64,000 nucleotides of DNA from JAZDCJ01 sp036311985 (GCF_036311985.1 NZ_JAZDCJ010000012.1); one strand, 5' to 3'; shown: positions 35,611-44,251, numbered from the stretch's first letter. Numbers and translations: made by a program. Notes: generated from the sequence alone by a model not told the origin.

Positions 35611-37017
35611 GTGGTTTACCTATCGCTCGTCGCCTCGCACTCGGATCTGGACCTCGAAACCGTCGCACGGCTCAGTGCCGGCGCCTCCGGGGTCGCTGTC
35701 GACGTGCTCGACGGGACGGCCCCGGTCACCGGCGCCGTGGTCCTGGCCACGTGCAACCGCTACGAGGTCTACTGCGAGGCCCCCTCGGAGGACGACGTCG
35801 AGGCCGCCCGTTCCGCGGTCATCTCCCGGATCAGCGCGGCGTCGGGGATCGAGGAGCACCGCGTCTCCGGGGCCCTTGCCACCAAGACGGGCGACGACGC
35901 CGTCCAGCACCTCTTCGCCGTCGGGGCCGGCTTGGACTCGGCCGTCATCGGGGAACGGGAGATCGCCGGACAGGTCCGCCGGGCCCTCATCGAGGCCCAG
36001 CAGGACGGCACCGCCTCCGGCCCGCTCGTGCGCCTCTTCCAATCGGCCTCCCGCACCGCCAAGGACGTCGGCTCGCGCACCCGCTTGGGCGGCCGCGGGC
36101 TCTCGATCGTCTCCGTCGCGCTCGACCTCGCCGAGGACCTGAGCGACGACGACTGGTCGGGACGCCACGTCGTCGTCTTCGGCACGGGCGCCTACGCGGG
36201 CGCGACGATGTCCCTGCTCAGGGAACGGGGTGCGGGCCGCGTGTCCGTCTTCTCCGCCTCGGGCCGCGCCGAGGGCTTCGTCGCGAGCCGCGGCGGCCAC
36301 GCCCTCGACGACGACTCGCTCGCTGCCGCCCTCGCCGACGCCGACGTCCTCATCGGCTGCAGCGGCGGCGACCGGCGGCTCGGCCCGGAGGAACTGGCCG
36401 AGTCCGGCCGCGGGGCCCGCCCGCTCGTCGCGATCGACCTGGCCCTGACCCGCGACTTCGACCCCTCGCTCGAGGACGTGGAGGGCGTGGACCTCATCAC
36501 CCTGGAATCCGTCCGCATGGCCGCCCCGGCGGAGCAGGCCGAGGCCCTGCACCAGGCCCGCGGCATCGTGGAGGGCGCGGCCGCGGAGTTCGCCCACGAG
36601 CAGCGCCAGCGCACCGCCGACGCCGCGATCGTGGCGCTGCGGCGGCACACCCAGACGGTCCTGGAGACGGAAGTGGAGCGCGTCCGCGCGCAGCACGGCT
36701 GCACCGCCGCCTCGGAAGAGGTCGAGTTCGCGATGCGGCGCATGATGCGCCAGCTCATCCACACCCCGACCGTCCGCGCGCGCGAGCTCGCCGCCGAGGG
36801 CCGCCAGGAGGAAGTCGAAGCCGCCCTCGCGACCCTGTTCGGCATCACGCTCACGCAGCAGGCCCCCGCCACGGGACGCACCGCCGCCCCGCGGCACGGC
36901 ACGCCGCAGCCCGGCACCCCGCAGGCGCCGCAGGCCCTTCCGGCCACCGACGGCACGGTCCCGCCCGCCGCCTGCCCGGCCTCCGGTCAGGCCGCCACGG
37001 GGTCGGTGCGTCAGTAG
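35611..37017 (+). CDS. hemA: Glutamyl-tRNA reductase
   Basis: A 468-residue NADPH enzyme that reduces glutamyl-tRNA to glutamate-1-semialdehyde, the committed step of haem synthesis. The catalytic cysteine is in VVLATCNRYEVYCEAPSEDD near residue 48. GAGLDSAVIGEREIAGQVRRA near 107 and the nucleotide-binding VVVFGTGAYAGATMSLL near 188 follow, then the dimerisation helix. The last 45 residues are Ala/Pro/Gly-rich. GTG 35611 fits the family start (VVYLSLVASHSDLD); a TACCAT box ends 9 nt before it. The 3' end overlaps that of moeZ by 7 bp (convergent). Confidence 0.94.
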   Translation: MVYLSLVASHSDLDLETVARLSAGASGVAVDVLDGTAPVTGAVVLATCNRYEVYCEAPSEDDVEAARSAVISRISAASGIEEHRVSGALATKTGDDAVQHLFAVGAGLDSAVIGEREIAGQVRRALIEAQQDGTASGPLVRLFQSASRTAKDVGSRTRLGGRGLSIVSVALDLAEDLSDDDWSGRHVVVFGTGAYAGATMSLLRERGAGRVSVFSASGRAEGFVASRGGHALDDDSLAAALADADVLIGCSGGDRRLGPEELAESGRGARPLVAIDLALTRDFDPSLEDVEGVDLITLESVRMAAPAEQAEALHQARGIVEGAAAEFAHEQRQRTADAAIVALRRHTQTVLETEVERVRAQHGCTAASEEVEFAMRRMMRQLIHTPTVRARELAAEGRQEEVEAALATLFGITLTQQAPATGRTAAPRHGTPQPGTPQAPQALPATDGTVPPAACPASGQAATGSVRQ

Positions 37018-38192
37018 CCGTTCTTGTGCGGCTCCACCTCGTCGATCCAGGCCAGGATCCCGCCCTCCAGATGCCTCGCGTCCGCGTAACCGCGCTCGAG
37101 CAGGTGGGCCAGCACCTCTGACGAACGCCCGCCCGATTTGCAATGCAGGATGATCGGCTTGTCCCGGGGCAGCTCGACGTCCCCGCCGAGCACCCGCCCG
37201 CGCGGCACGAGCTCGGCGCCGTCGATCGAGACGATCTCCGCCTCCCCCGGCTCGCGGACGTCCACGAGGTGGAAGTCCCCCACCCCGGCCGACCGCTCCC
37301 GCAGCAGCACCTCGAGCTCGCGGGGACCCACGGACGGGAGGACGCGTCCGGCGTCGTCCGCCGGAAGGCCGCAGAAGGCCGGGTAGTCCTCGAGCAGCCG
37401 CTCCGGCTGCACCGTCTCCGGATCCGGGCGGAGCCGGATCTCGCGCCAGGACATGGCGAGCGAGTCAAGGATCAGGACCCGGCCCAGCAGCGGATCGCCG
37501 ATGCCCGTGATGAGCTTGACCGCCTCGGCCACCATGACCGAGCCGATCTGCGCGCACAGCACGCCGAACACGCCGCCCTCCGCGCACGACGGCACCGTGC
37601 CTGCGGGCGGGGCCTCCGGGTAGAGGTCGCGGTAGGTGGGGCCCTGGCCGTTCCAGAACACGGAGACCTGGCCGTCGAAGCGCAGGATGGAACCCCAGAC
37701 GTAGGGCTTGGCCAGGATCGCCGCGGCGTCGTTGACGAGGTAGCGGGTGGCGAAGTTGTCCGTCCCGTCCAGGATCAGGTCGTAGCCGGAGAAGACCTCC
37801 AGCGCGTTGGAGGAGTCGAGCCGCTCCTCGTGCAGCACGACGTCGACGAGGGGGTTCAGCTCGAGGACGGAATCGCGCGCGGAGGCCGCCTTGGGCCGCC
37901 CGACGTCGGAGACCCCGTGGACGACTTGGCGCTGCAGGTTCGACTCGTCCACGACGTCGTCGTCGATGATGCCCAGCGTGCCCACGCCCGCCGCGGCGAG
38001 GTACAGCAGGGCCGGCGAGCCCAGGCCGCCCGCGCCGATCACGAGGACCCGGGCGTTCTTGAGCCGGCGCTGTCCGGCGAGGCCGACCTCCGGGATGATC
38101 AGGTGCCTCGAATACCTCCGCAGCTCCTCGGCCGTCAGCTCGGGGCCCGGTTCCACGAGCGGTCCGGGGTGCTGGGGTGTCGCGGTATCCAT
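37011..38192 (-). CDS. moeZ: MoeZ/MoeB: adenylyltransferase plus rhodanese sulfurtransferase
   Basis: A 393-residue two-domain protein. The N-terminal E1-like domain has ARVLVIGAGGLGSPALLYLA near residue 48 and ESNLQRQVVHG; the C-terminal rhodanese domain has the persulfide cysteine in IILHCKSGGRSSEVLAHLLE near 355. Such proteins activate the C-terminal glycine of ThiS/MoaD-like carriers and transfer sulfur for thiamine, molybdopterin or cysteine synthesis. It could serve the thiS carrier about 4 kb downstream, since no thiF is seen there. ATG 38192 follows TACAGT by 6 nt. Confidence 0.93.
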   Translation of the reverse strand: MDTATPQHPGPLVEPGPELTAEELRRYSRHLIIPEVGLAGQRRLKNARVLVIGAGGLGSPALLYLAAAGVGTLGIIDDDVVDESNLQRQVVHGVSDVGRPKAASARDSVLELNPLVDVVLHEERLDSSNALEVFSGYDLILDGTDNFATRYLVNDAAAILAKPYVWGSILRFDGQVSVFWNGQGPTYRDLYPEAPPAGTVPSCAEGGVFGVLCAQIGSVMVAEAVKLITGIGDPLLGRVLILDSLAMSWREIRLRPDPETVQPERLLEDYPAFCGLPADDAGRVLPSVGPRELEVLLRERSAGVGDFHLVDVREPGEAEIVSIDGAELVPRGRVLGGDVELPRDKPIILHCKSGGRSSEVLAHLLERGYADARHLEGGILAWIDEVEPHKNGY

Positions 38193-38198
38193 ACCCCC

Positions 38199-38204
38199 AC
38201 TGTA
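38199..38204 (-). promoter_or_regulatory. -10 box of moeZ, leaderless spacing
   Basis: TACAGT on the minus strand ends 6 nt before ATG 38192. Confidence 0.45.
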
Positions 38205-38310
38205 GTCCCGTCGCGGGGCGCGCCGAGGGGTCCCAAACGCCTACCGCGCCGTAGAATGACGGCAGGCGCCGGGGCCCACCACGACCCGGCGGATGGAGGA
38301 AAGGCAGTTC

Positions 38311-38940
38311 GTGCACACGACCCCAGAGCGGCAGCAGCGCCACCAGCGCACCCAACGGATGCCCCGCGAGGAGCGACGGGCCCAGCTGCTGCGTGCCGCC
38401 CACAGCGTGTTCGTGGCCAACGGCTACCACGGGGCCGCGATGGACGAGATCGCCGAGGTCGCGATGGTGAGCAAGCCCGTGCTCTACCAGCACTTCCCGG
38501 GCAAGCGCGAGCTGTACCTGGCGTTGCTCGACGCCCACCTGGCCTCGCTGTCCGAGCTGCTGCTCGCGGCGATCGCCTCCACGTCGGACAACAAGCTGCG
38601 CGTCCAGGCCACCATCCGCGCGTATTTCGAGTTCATCGCCGAGGACAGCCAGGCCTACCGGCTCGTCTTCGAATCAGACCTCATCAACGATCCCGACGTG
38701 GCCTCGCGGCTCGAGGAGTTCAACGGCCGCTTCGCCGGTTCCGTCGCCGACGTCATCGCGGACGACACCAAGCTGCCGCGCGCGCAGGCCGTCCTGCTCG
38801 GCCGCGGACTGGCCGGCATGGCGCAGGTCGCCGCGCGGGCGTGGCTCGAGGCGCAGGACGAGGTCGACCTCGACGCGGCGAGCGAGCTCGTCTCCCGTTT
38901 AGCTTGGCGCGGAATCGGTCGATTCCCCAAGGAGTCCTGA
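38311..38940 (+). CDS. TetR-family transcriptional regulator
   Basis: A 209-residue regulator. The helix-turn-helix is AAMDEIAEVAMVSKPVLYQH near residues 41-60, followed by FPGKRELYLALLDAHL. The ligand domain occupies the rest. GTG 38311 has GGAGGAAAGG 6-8 nt upstream; a TAGAAT box near 38250 suggests a leader of about 50 nt. The TetR, DUF3107, ferritin-like order matches Rv3208, Rv3208A and Rv3210c of M. tuberculosis as I recall it. The ligand and targets are unknown. Confidence 0.9.
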   Translation: MHTTPERQQRHQRTQRMPREERRAQLLRAAHSVFVANGYHGAAMDEIAEVAMVSKPVLYQHFPGKRELYLALLDAHLASLSELLLAAIASTSDNKLRVQATIRAYFEFIAEDSQAYRLVFESDLINDPDVASRLEEFNGRFAGSVADVIADDTKLPRAQAVLLGRGLAGMAQVAARAWLEAQDEVDLDAASELVSRLAWRGIGRFPKES

Positions 38941-39024
38941 CATAGATTCACTGCGGGACACCGTGCGGCCGGTCAGCGCGGCCGGTGCCCGTACCCAGTA
39001 GTCCAACCGACGAAGGAGCCCAGC

Positions 39025-39246
39025 TTGGACGTACGCATCGGAATCCAGAACGTTGCCCGCGAAGTGGTCATCGAATCGAGCGAATCGGCGGACCGCGTCG
39101 CCGAGATCGTGACGAAGGCCCTGCACTCCGGCCAGGAGCTGCAGCTGACCGACGCCAAGGGGCGCACCGTGATCATCCCGACGGCGACCATCGGCTTCGT
39201 CGAGATCGGCGCCGAGGAGCCGCGCCGGGTGGGCTTCGCACACTAG
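39025..39246 (+). CDS. DUF3107 small protein
   Basis: A 73-residue protein of the DUF3107 family (TB9.4 type in mycobacteria): DVRIGIQNVAREVVIESSES, then DAKGRTVIIPTATIGFVEIG. Its function is unknown. TTG 39025 has GAAGGAG 6-8 nt upstream and is the family start. It follows the TetR gene by 84 bp in the same direction and is closed by the hairpin at 39252. Confidence 0.92.
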   Translation: MDVRIGIQNVAREVVIESSESADRVAEIVTKALHSGQELQLTDAKGRTVIIPTATIGFVEIGAEEPRRVGFAH

Positions 39247-39251
39247 CGGAC

Positions 39252-39289
39252 CACGGGGCCCGGCGGCCTGACGGCTGCCGGGCCCCGTG
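39252..39289. terminator. Bidirectional terminator, DUF3107 / ferritin-like gene
   Basis: A 13-bp perfect inverted repeat (39252-39264 and 39277-39289) lies between two convergent genes, 6 bp after the DUF3107 stop. Confidence 0.75.
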
Positions 39290-39319
39290 CCCTTCCGGCC
39301 CCGCCCTCGGGCGGCCGCC

Positions 39320-40003
39320 TCAGGCCGTCAGGCCGAGCTCGCTCATGCGCCGCGAGTGGTTCTCCACGAGCGTCGCGAAGAGCCGCGCGACGTGTTCCGC
39401 CCGGGCCTCGGCGTCGGCCAGTTCCACGAGGCCGTTCCAGAAGTCGTGGCGGTCCCCGATCCGGCGGGCACCCGTGAGGGCCTCGCCGAGGAGCCGCCGG
39501 CCCCACAGGGCGAGGCGCGAGGCCAGCCGTGGATCGTCGGCGAGGGCGCCGCGCAGCCGGTCGCGGAGCCAGCCGGTCTGGGCGTCCATGGACTGCACCT
39601 CGGCCACGAGCTGCCGGGCCCGCGGGTCCAGCGCCAGGGCCACGGCCTGGTAGAAGTCCCCGGCGACGGAGTCGATGACATAGGCCTTCATGAGCGACTC
39701 GTACCAGTCCCCCGGCCGCGTGCGCTCGTGGAGGGCGTCGATCTCGGCGGCGAAGGGGCGCATGGCCTCTTGGACGTCGCCGCCGTCCTCCTCGATGCGG
39801 GCCCTCACGAGCTCGAAGTGCGCGAACTCCGCCACGGCGAGACGGGCGAGGGCCTCCCGGTCGGCGAGCGCCGGAGAGAAGCGGGCATCGGAGGAGAGCC
39901 GTTCGAACGCGGTGAGCTCCCGGTAGGCCATGAGCCCGTAGAGGGCGGCCTCGTAGTGCGAGCGGGTGGCCTCGTCGAGGGCGGGGACGTTCTGCTCGGT
40001 CAT
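39320..40003 (-). CDS. Ferritin-like (MiaE-like) protein
   Basis: A 227-residue all-helical protein of the ferritin-like group found in actinobacteria, sometimes annotated as tRNA hydroxylase MiaE-like. Carboxylate/histidine pairs suited to a di-iron centre are RELTAFERLSSDA near residue 28 and VAEFAHFELVRARIEEDGGD near 58 (E and H), with KAYVIDSVAGDFYQAVAL and LVENHSRRM later. The hydroxylase role is inference. ATG 40003 follows TAGGGT by 7 nt. It is convergent with DUF3107 and divergent from the RNB nuclease. Confidence 0.82.
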   Translation of the reverse strand: MTEQNVPALDEATRSHYEAALYGLMAYRELTAFERLSSDARFSPALADREALARLAVAEFAHFELVRARIEEDGGDVQEAMRPFAAEIDALHERTRPGDWYESLMKAYVIDSVAGDFYQAVALALDPRARQLVAEVQSMDAQTGWLRDRLRGALADDPRLASRLALWGRRLLGEALTGARRIGDRHDFWNGLVELADAEARAEHVARLFATLVENHSRRMSELGLTA

Positions 40004-40010
40004 GCCTGCC

Positions 40011-40016
40011 ACCCTA
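40011..40016 (-). promoter_or_regulatory. -10 box of the ferritin-like gene, leaderless spacing
   Basis: TAGGGT on the minus strand ends 7 nt before ATG 40003, in a 42-bp divergent spacer shared with the RNB gene. Confidence 0.5.
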
Positions 40017-40033
40017 CTCCTTGGGCCGTTCTG

Positions 40034-40039
40034 TAGCCT
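40034..40039 (+). promoter_or_regulatory. -10 box of the RNB ribonuclease gene, leaderless spacing
   Basis: TAGCCT ends 6 nt before ATG 40046. The opposing box at 40011-40016 is only 17 bp away, so the two divergent promoters overlap. Confidence 0.5.
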
Positions 40040-40045
40040 GTCCCC

Positions 40046-41536
40046 ATGGCGACGAAGCAGATTGGACTTTCCGGCAGCACGCGGCAGACCCTCCTGGCCG
40101 AGGCGCTCGGTTCCCTCGCGGTCGAGCTCGAGCTGCCGGAGTCCTTCCCACCCGCCGTCCTCGCGGAGGCCGAGGCGGCCGTGGCGGCGCAGGAGCTTCC
40201 CGTCGCCGACGCGACGGACGTCGCGTTCGTGACGATCGACCCGCCCACGTCGACCGATCTCGACCAGGCCGTGCACCTGGAGCGCGCGGGCGACGGCTAT
40301 ACCGTGCGCTACGCGATCGCCGACGTCCCCTCGTTCGTCGCCGTCGGCGGGGCGCTGGACGCGGAGACGCGGCTGCGCGGCCAGACGCTGTACCTGCCGC
40401 AGGGCCGCATCCCGTTGCACCCGGACGTCATCGGCGAGCAGGCCGGGAGCCTGCTGCCGGAGCAGGTCCGCAGCGCGTACCTCTGGACGTTCCGCCTCGG
40501 CCCCGACGGCTCGGTGCTTTCCTCTGCCCTGGAGCGGGCGGGGATCCGCAGCCGGGCGAAGCTCAGTTACGAGGGGGTGCAGGCGGAGCTCGACGCCGGG
40601 ACGGCCGACGAGTGCCTGCAGCTGCTGCGCGAGGTCGGGCTCAAGCGCATCCGGCTCGAGCACGAGCGCGGCGGGGCGAGCCTGCGCCTGCCGGAGCAGG
40701 AGGTCGAGCTCGACGACGCCGGCCACTACCGGCTCACCGCCCGGGCGCCGCTGCCGGTTGAGGACTGGAACGCGCAGATCTCCCTCATGACGGGCATGGA
40801 GGCCGCCCGGATCATGCTCGAGGGCCGGGTCGGCATCCTGCGCACCATGCCGGCGCCGGACGAGCGCAGCGTGGCCCAGTTCCGTCGCCAGGCCGCGGCG
40901 CTGGGCTGCCCGTGGCCGCGGGAGACGGCGTACGGCGATTTCCTGCGCTCGCTCGAGCTGGAGCAGCCCAAGCACCTCGCGCTCATGCACGCGGCGACGT
41001 CCCTCTTCCGGGGCGCGTCCTACACGGCGTTCGACGGCGGGGCCCCGCCGGAGGCGGACGCCGTCCAGTCCGCGATCGCCGCGCCGTACGCGCATGCGAC
41101 GGCTCCGCTGCGCCGCCTCGTGGACCGATTCGTCCTGATGGTGTGCCTCTCCCTGTCCCAGGAGACCGGGGTCCCCGAGGAGGTCCGTGCAGCGCTGCCG
41201 CTGCTGCCGGACCTCATGCAGTCTTCGAACCGGGTGGCCGGGACGGTCGAGCGCGCGTCGATCGACGCCGTCGAGGCCGCCCTGCTGCACGGGCGCGTCG
41301 GCGAGCGCTTCACGGGGACCACCATCGACGGGCCGAGCGAGGCGCAGGCGGCGAAGGCCGCGGAGGACGGACGGCTGCCGACGGGGACGATCCAGCTACT
41401 CGACCCGCCGATCACGGCCCGCTACGAGGGCCGTGCCGAGCTCGGCACGGAGGTCGAGGTGGTGCTTGTCACGGCCGACATCGCCCGGCGCGAGGTCCTC
41501 TTCCGGATCGCCGCCGCGGACGGCCGGGCCTCCTAG
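40046..41536 (+). CDS. RNB-domain (RNase II/R family) exoribonuclease
   Basis: A 496-residue protein with an RNB catalytic domain: VTIDPPTSTDLDQAVHLERA near residue 68 (metal-binding aspartates), VRYAIADVPSFV, and ATAPLRRLVDRFVLMVCLSL near 350. It is shorter than RNase R (about 800) and lacks a recognisable cold-shock domain at the N-terminus, so it is a compact actinobacterial form. It degrades RNA from the 3' end. Its stop overlaps that of thiG by a few bases (convergent CTAG). Confidence 0.9.
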   Translation: MATKQIGLSGSTRQTLLAEALGSLAVELELPESFPPAVLAEAEAAVAAQELPVADATDVAFVTIDPPTSTDLDQAVHLERAGDGYTVRYAIADVPSFVAVGGALDAETRLRGQTLYLPQGRIPLHPDVIGEQAGSLLPEQVRSAYLWTFRLGPDGSVLSSALERAGIRSRAKLSYEGVQAELDAGTADECLQLLREVGLKRIRLEHERGGASLRLPEQEVELDDAGHYRLTARAPLPVEDWNAQISLMTGMEAARIMLEGRVGILRTMPAPDERSVAQFRRQAAALGCPWPRETAYGDFLRSLELEQPKHLALMHAATSLFRGASYTAFDGGAPPEADAVQSAIAAPYAHATAPLRRLVDRFVLMVCLSLSQETGVPEEVRAALPLLPDLMQSSNRVAGTVERASIDAVEAALLHGRVGERFTGTTIDGPSEAQAAKAAEDGRLPTGTIQLLDPPITARYEGRAELGTEVEVVLVTADIARREVLFRIAAADGRAS

Positions 41537-42312
41537 TCGAAGTCCCCGCGGCCGCCGAGGGGCGAGGAGGCGAGCGCGAGGTTCCGCCGCGGGATCCTGC
41601 CGGCCGTGTGCCCGAGCCGGCCCGCGACGACGGCGTGCCGGAAGGCCGTGGCCATCCGCGCCGGGTCCTCGGCCCGCGTCACGGCGGTGGCCAGCAGCAC
41701 GGCGTCGCAGCCGAGCTCCATGGCCAGCGCGGCGTCGGACGGCGTGCCGATGCCGGCGTCGAGGACCACGGGGACGGACGCGCGGGCGGCGATGAGCCCG
41801 ATGTTGTGCGGGTTCAGGATGCCGAGCCCGGTCCCGATCGGGGCCCCGAGCGGCATGACGGCGGCGCACCCGGCGTCCTCGAGGCGCAAGGCGGTGACGG
41901 GGTCGTCGTTCGTGTACGCGAAGACGGCGAAGCCCCGCCCCGCGAGCTGCTCGGCCGCGTCGAGCAGCTCCACGGCGTCGGGCAGCAGGGTGTGCTCGTC
42001 GGCGACGACCTCGAGCTTGATCCAGTGGGTCTCGAGGGCCTCCCGCGCCAGCTCGGCCGTCAGCACGGCCTCCCGCGCGGTGTGGCAGCCGGCCGTGTTC
42101 GGCAGGACGCGGATGCCGCGGCGCACGAGCATCTCGTAGATGGATTCGCCGCCTCCCGGGCGGTGGCGGCGCATCGCGACCGTGGTCAGTTCGGTTCCCG
42201 AGGCCTCGAGCGCCTGCTCGAGCACGTGCTGGCTCGGCGCGCCGCCGGTCCCGGTGATGAGCCGGGACCCCAGCTCCACGCCGTCGACGGTCCAGGAGTC
42301 CTCCTGTGCCAC
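41533..42312 (-). CDS. thiG: Thiazole synthase ThiG
   Basis: A 259-residue TIM-barrel enzyme that builds the thiazole phosphate of thiamine from deoxyxylulose phosphate, dehydroglycine and ThiS thiocarboxylate. Marks are GVELGSRLITGTGGAPSQHV near the start, WIKLEVVADEHTLLPDAVEL near residue 100 (Schiff-base lysine region), and VPVVLDAGIGTPSDAALAME near 180. GTG 42312 lies 4 bp after the thiS stop. It is the third gene of the thiO-thiS-thiG operon under the TPP riboswitch. Confidence 0.94.
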   Translation of the reverse strand: MAQEDSWTVDGVELGSRLITGTGGAPSQHVLEQALEASGTELTTVAMRRHRPGGGESIYEMLVRRGIRVLPNTAGCHTAREAVLTAELAREALETHWIKLEVVADEHTLLPDAVELLDAAEQLAGRGFAVFAYTNDDPVTALRLEDAGCAAVMPLGAPIGTGLGILNPHNIGLIAARASVPVVLDAGIGTPSDAALAMELGCDAVLLATAVTRAEDPARMATAFRHAVVAGRLGHTAGRIPRRNLALASSPLGGRGDFD

Positions 42313-42316
42313 GGGC

Positions 42317-42604
42317 TCAGCCTCCCTGGACCGCGGTGAGCAGCTCGACCGTGTCGCCCGGGGCCAGCGCGGCCTCCGCCCAGCGGGACCGGGCCACGAC
42401 CTCCTGGTTGACGGCGACCGCGACGCCAAGCGGGGCCCCGTCGACGGGACGGCCGTCGGGGCGCAGCCTGCGCCCGGTGCGGCGGGCGACGAGGTCGAGG
42501 ACGGTGGCCGGCACGGGAGCGAGGGGTTCCCCGTTGACGAGCAGCGCCGCCCCCGGGGCGGCGACGGAGGTTGCGGCGTGGGCGGTGGCGTCTCGAGGTG
42601 TCAC
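42317..42604 (-). CDS. thiS: Sulfur carrier protein ThiS, extended
   Basis: A ubiquitin-like sulfur carrier ending in the required Gly-Gly (LLTAVQGG). Recognisable parts are LVNGEPLAPVPATVLDLV, GVAVAVNQEVVARSRW and APGDTVELLTAV. At 95 residues it is about 30 longer than usual: a 20-residue Ala-rich head and an internal insert near residues 46-58. GTG 42604 overlaps the thiO stop (GTGA). The thiocarboxylate donor is probably made by MoeZ or another E1, since no thiF lies in this operon. Confidence 0.87.
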   Translation of the reverse strand: MTPRDATAHAATSVAAPGAALLVNGEPLAPVPATVLDLVARRTGRRLRPDGRPVDGAPLGVAVAVNQEVVARSRWAEAALAPGDTVELLTAVQGG

Positions 42605-43881
42605 GGTGTCTCCTGGGTAGTGTGCGGCGCCGTCGTGGTGACGGCGGGGAGGATGGGGGCGTCGTGGTCCCGCCGGGCGTCCGGCGTGAAGCGCCAGGGG
42701 TCGAAGGCCTCGAGGCCGGACGGGGCCCGGCCGTCGACGAGGGACCGGACGGCGCCGGCCGCTGCGACGCTGAGCAGGACCCCGTGGCGGTAGAAGCCGT
42801 TGGCGGTGATCAGCCCGGGGCCGAGCCGGCCGAGCAGCGGGAGGTTGTCGGGCGTGGCGGGACGGGCGCGGGCCGTCGCCTCGACCAGGTCGAGTTCGGC
42901 GAGGGCGGGCAGCAGGCGGATCCCGTCGCGCAGCAGGCGGTAGACGCCTCCCGCGCTGACCCCGGTGCGGTCGTCCTCGCGCTCCGTGGCACCGAGCACG
43001 ACCTCGCCGTCGGCGCGCGGGACGATGTACACCCCGCGGCCCTCGACGAGCCCGCGGACCACGGTGCCTTCCAGCCCGGGCCCTCCCGGGGCGGCGCGCA
43101 GGCGCAGGACCTCGCCGTACACGGGCCGGACGGTCAGGGCGGGCGCCGCGCCCAGCCCGTCGACGACGATCCCGCCGGTCGGCCGCGTCGTGGCGGTCCG
43201 CCCTGCCACGGGATCGACCCCTGCCGGAAATCCGTCCCGGGTGCGGCCAGCCGGCCCGTCGGCGGGCCCCGTTCCGCCGGCCAGGACCACCTCGTCCGCG
43301 GCGAGGGACCCGCCGTCGTACTCCACCCGGGCGGGCGCGCCCGCCGCGACGCGCAGGACCCGGCCGGCCACCCACTCGACCCGCCCGGAGGCGTCGAGCG
43401 CGGCGCGCAGCGCGGCCGCGATGCGCCGGGGGTCGGCCTGCGCGTCGTCGGCGGCGAGGAAGGCCCCGGCGAGCCGCGGCGACAGGAGCGGCTGGAGGCG
43501 CCGCGCGGCGCGCACACCGACCTCCTCGACGGACAGGCCCGCACCCTCCTGCGCGGCCCTCAGCCGGGCCAGCGCCTCGCGGTCGGCGGCATCGGCCGCC
43601 ACGACGAGCGTGCCCTCGGACCGGAAGCCGCACGCGCGGCCCGACGCAGCCTCGAGCTCGCGGGCCCACGCGGGCCACCCCCGCAGCGCCGGGACGGACA
43701 GCGCGGTCAGCGCCCCCTCCTGGTAGTGGAACTCGGTGACGGCGGCGAGCATGCCCGCGGCCGCGCGGGTCGCCCCCGCGGCGGGCGAGGGATCGACGAC
43801 GGCGATATGTGCGCCGGCGCGCACGAGATCCCAGGCGATCGAGAGGCCGACGATCCCGGCCCCGACGACGACGCAGCGCAT
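42601..43881 (-). CDS. thiO: Glycine oxidase ThiO
   Basis: A 426-residue FAD enzyme of the D-amino-acid-oxidase fold. The FAD loop is CVVVGAGIVGLSIAWDLVRA at the start, with ATRAAAGMLAAVTEFHY near residue 37. A Gly/Ala-rich insert lies near residue 210. It oxidises glycine to dehydroglycine for ThiG. It is the first gene after the TPP riboswitch, with a 4-nt overlap to thiS. Confidence 0.92.
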   Translation of the reverse strand: MRCVVVGAGIVGLSIAWDLVRAGAHIAVVDPSPAAGATRAAAGMLAAVTEFHYQEGALTALSVPALRGWPAWARELEAASGRACGFRSEGTLVVAADAADREALARLRAAQEGAGLSVEEVGVRAARRLQPLLSPRLAGAFLAADDAQADPRRIAAALRAALDASGRVEWVAGRVLRVAAGAPARVEYDGGSLAADEVVLAGGTGPADGPAGRTRDGFPAGVDPVAGRTATTRPTGGIVVDGLGAAPALTVRPVYGEVLRLRAAPGGPGLEGTVVRGLVEGRGVYIVPRADGEVVLGATEREDDRTGVSAGGVYRLLRDGIRLLPALAELDLVEATARARPATPDNLPLLGRLGPGLITANGFYRHGVLLSVAAAGAVRSLVDGRAPSGLEAFDPWRFTPDARRDHDAPILPAVTTTAPHTTQETP

Positions 43882-43894
43882 CGACAGGTGTCCT

Positions 43895-43999
43895 TCCCTC
43901 CGCCGGCATGACCCGGATCAGGTTCAACGGTCGGCATCCCGTCCGGCGTCGACGCCGGCCTGCCCTCTCAGCCCTTTGGCGGGCTCCCGTGGTTCCCGG
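43895..43999 (-). promoter_or_regulatory. TPP riboswitch (THI element)
   Basis: The minus strand shows the THI-box core in order: ACGGGAGCCCGCC, GGGCTGAGAGGG, a GC-rich variable stem (GCCGGCGTCGACGCCGG), then TGAACCTGATCCGGGTCATG and CCGGCGGAGGG. This aptamer binds thiamine pyrophosphate and reduces expression of the thi genes. It ends about 15 nt before thiO, and the purine stretch at its 3' end (GGAGGGAAGGA) is also the thiO ribosome site, so control is probably by hiding that site. Confidence 0.95.
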
Positions 44000-44001
44000 A
44001 C

Positions 44002-44007
44002 AGTCTA
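44002..44007 (-). promoter_or_regulatory. -10 box of the thi operon
   Basis: TAGACT on the minus strand ends just upstream of the riboswitch 5' end, placing the transcription start near 43996. Confidence 0.5.
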
Positions 44008-44033
44008 TGCGCGTCACGGTGGGCGTCGCACGT

Positions 44034-44251
44034 TAGACTGGCCGGGTAGACAAGGATGCCCGGTCGTTTTTGAACCGCACGAATTTCAGCAGTGTTTCCC
44101 GGCGAACCTGCACCATGGCACGCCACATGCGCGCCTGATAGCCCGCGATCGGCTCCGCTGGATGCGCCGCGCACGCGGTGGTCTCCGTTCCGCCTGACAA
44201 GGCAGGAGCGTCGAGCACGCCCGGACCGGCGCCGAGAAGAATGAGAAGTCA
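44034..44251 (+). promoter_or_regulatory. Promoter and long 5' leader of the DEAD-box helicase gene
   Basis: TAGACT at 44034-44039 is the best -10 box. If used it gives a leader of about 205 nt before TTG 44252, unlike most genes here. Long leaders are typical of cold-regulated helicase mRNAs (csdA/deaD). The leader contains short frames without good ribosome sites, and I see no known riboregulator. Confidence 0.4.

Noticed and set aside
44114..44137. Seven-codon upstream frame in the helicase leader
   Set aside because: No ribosome site and no informative codons; short frames like this are expected by chance.
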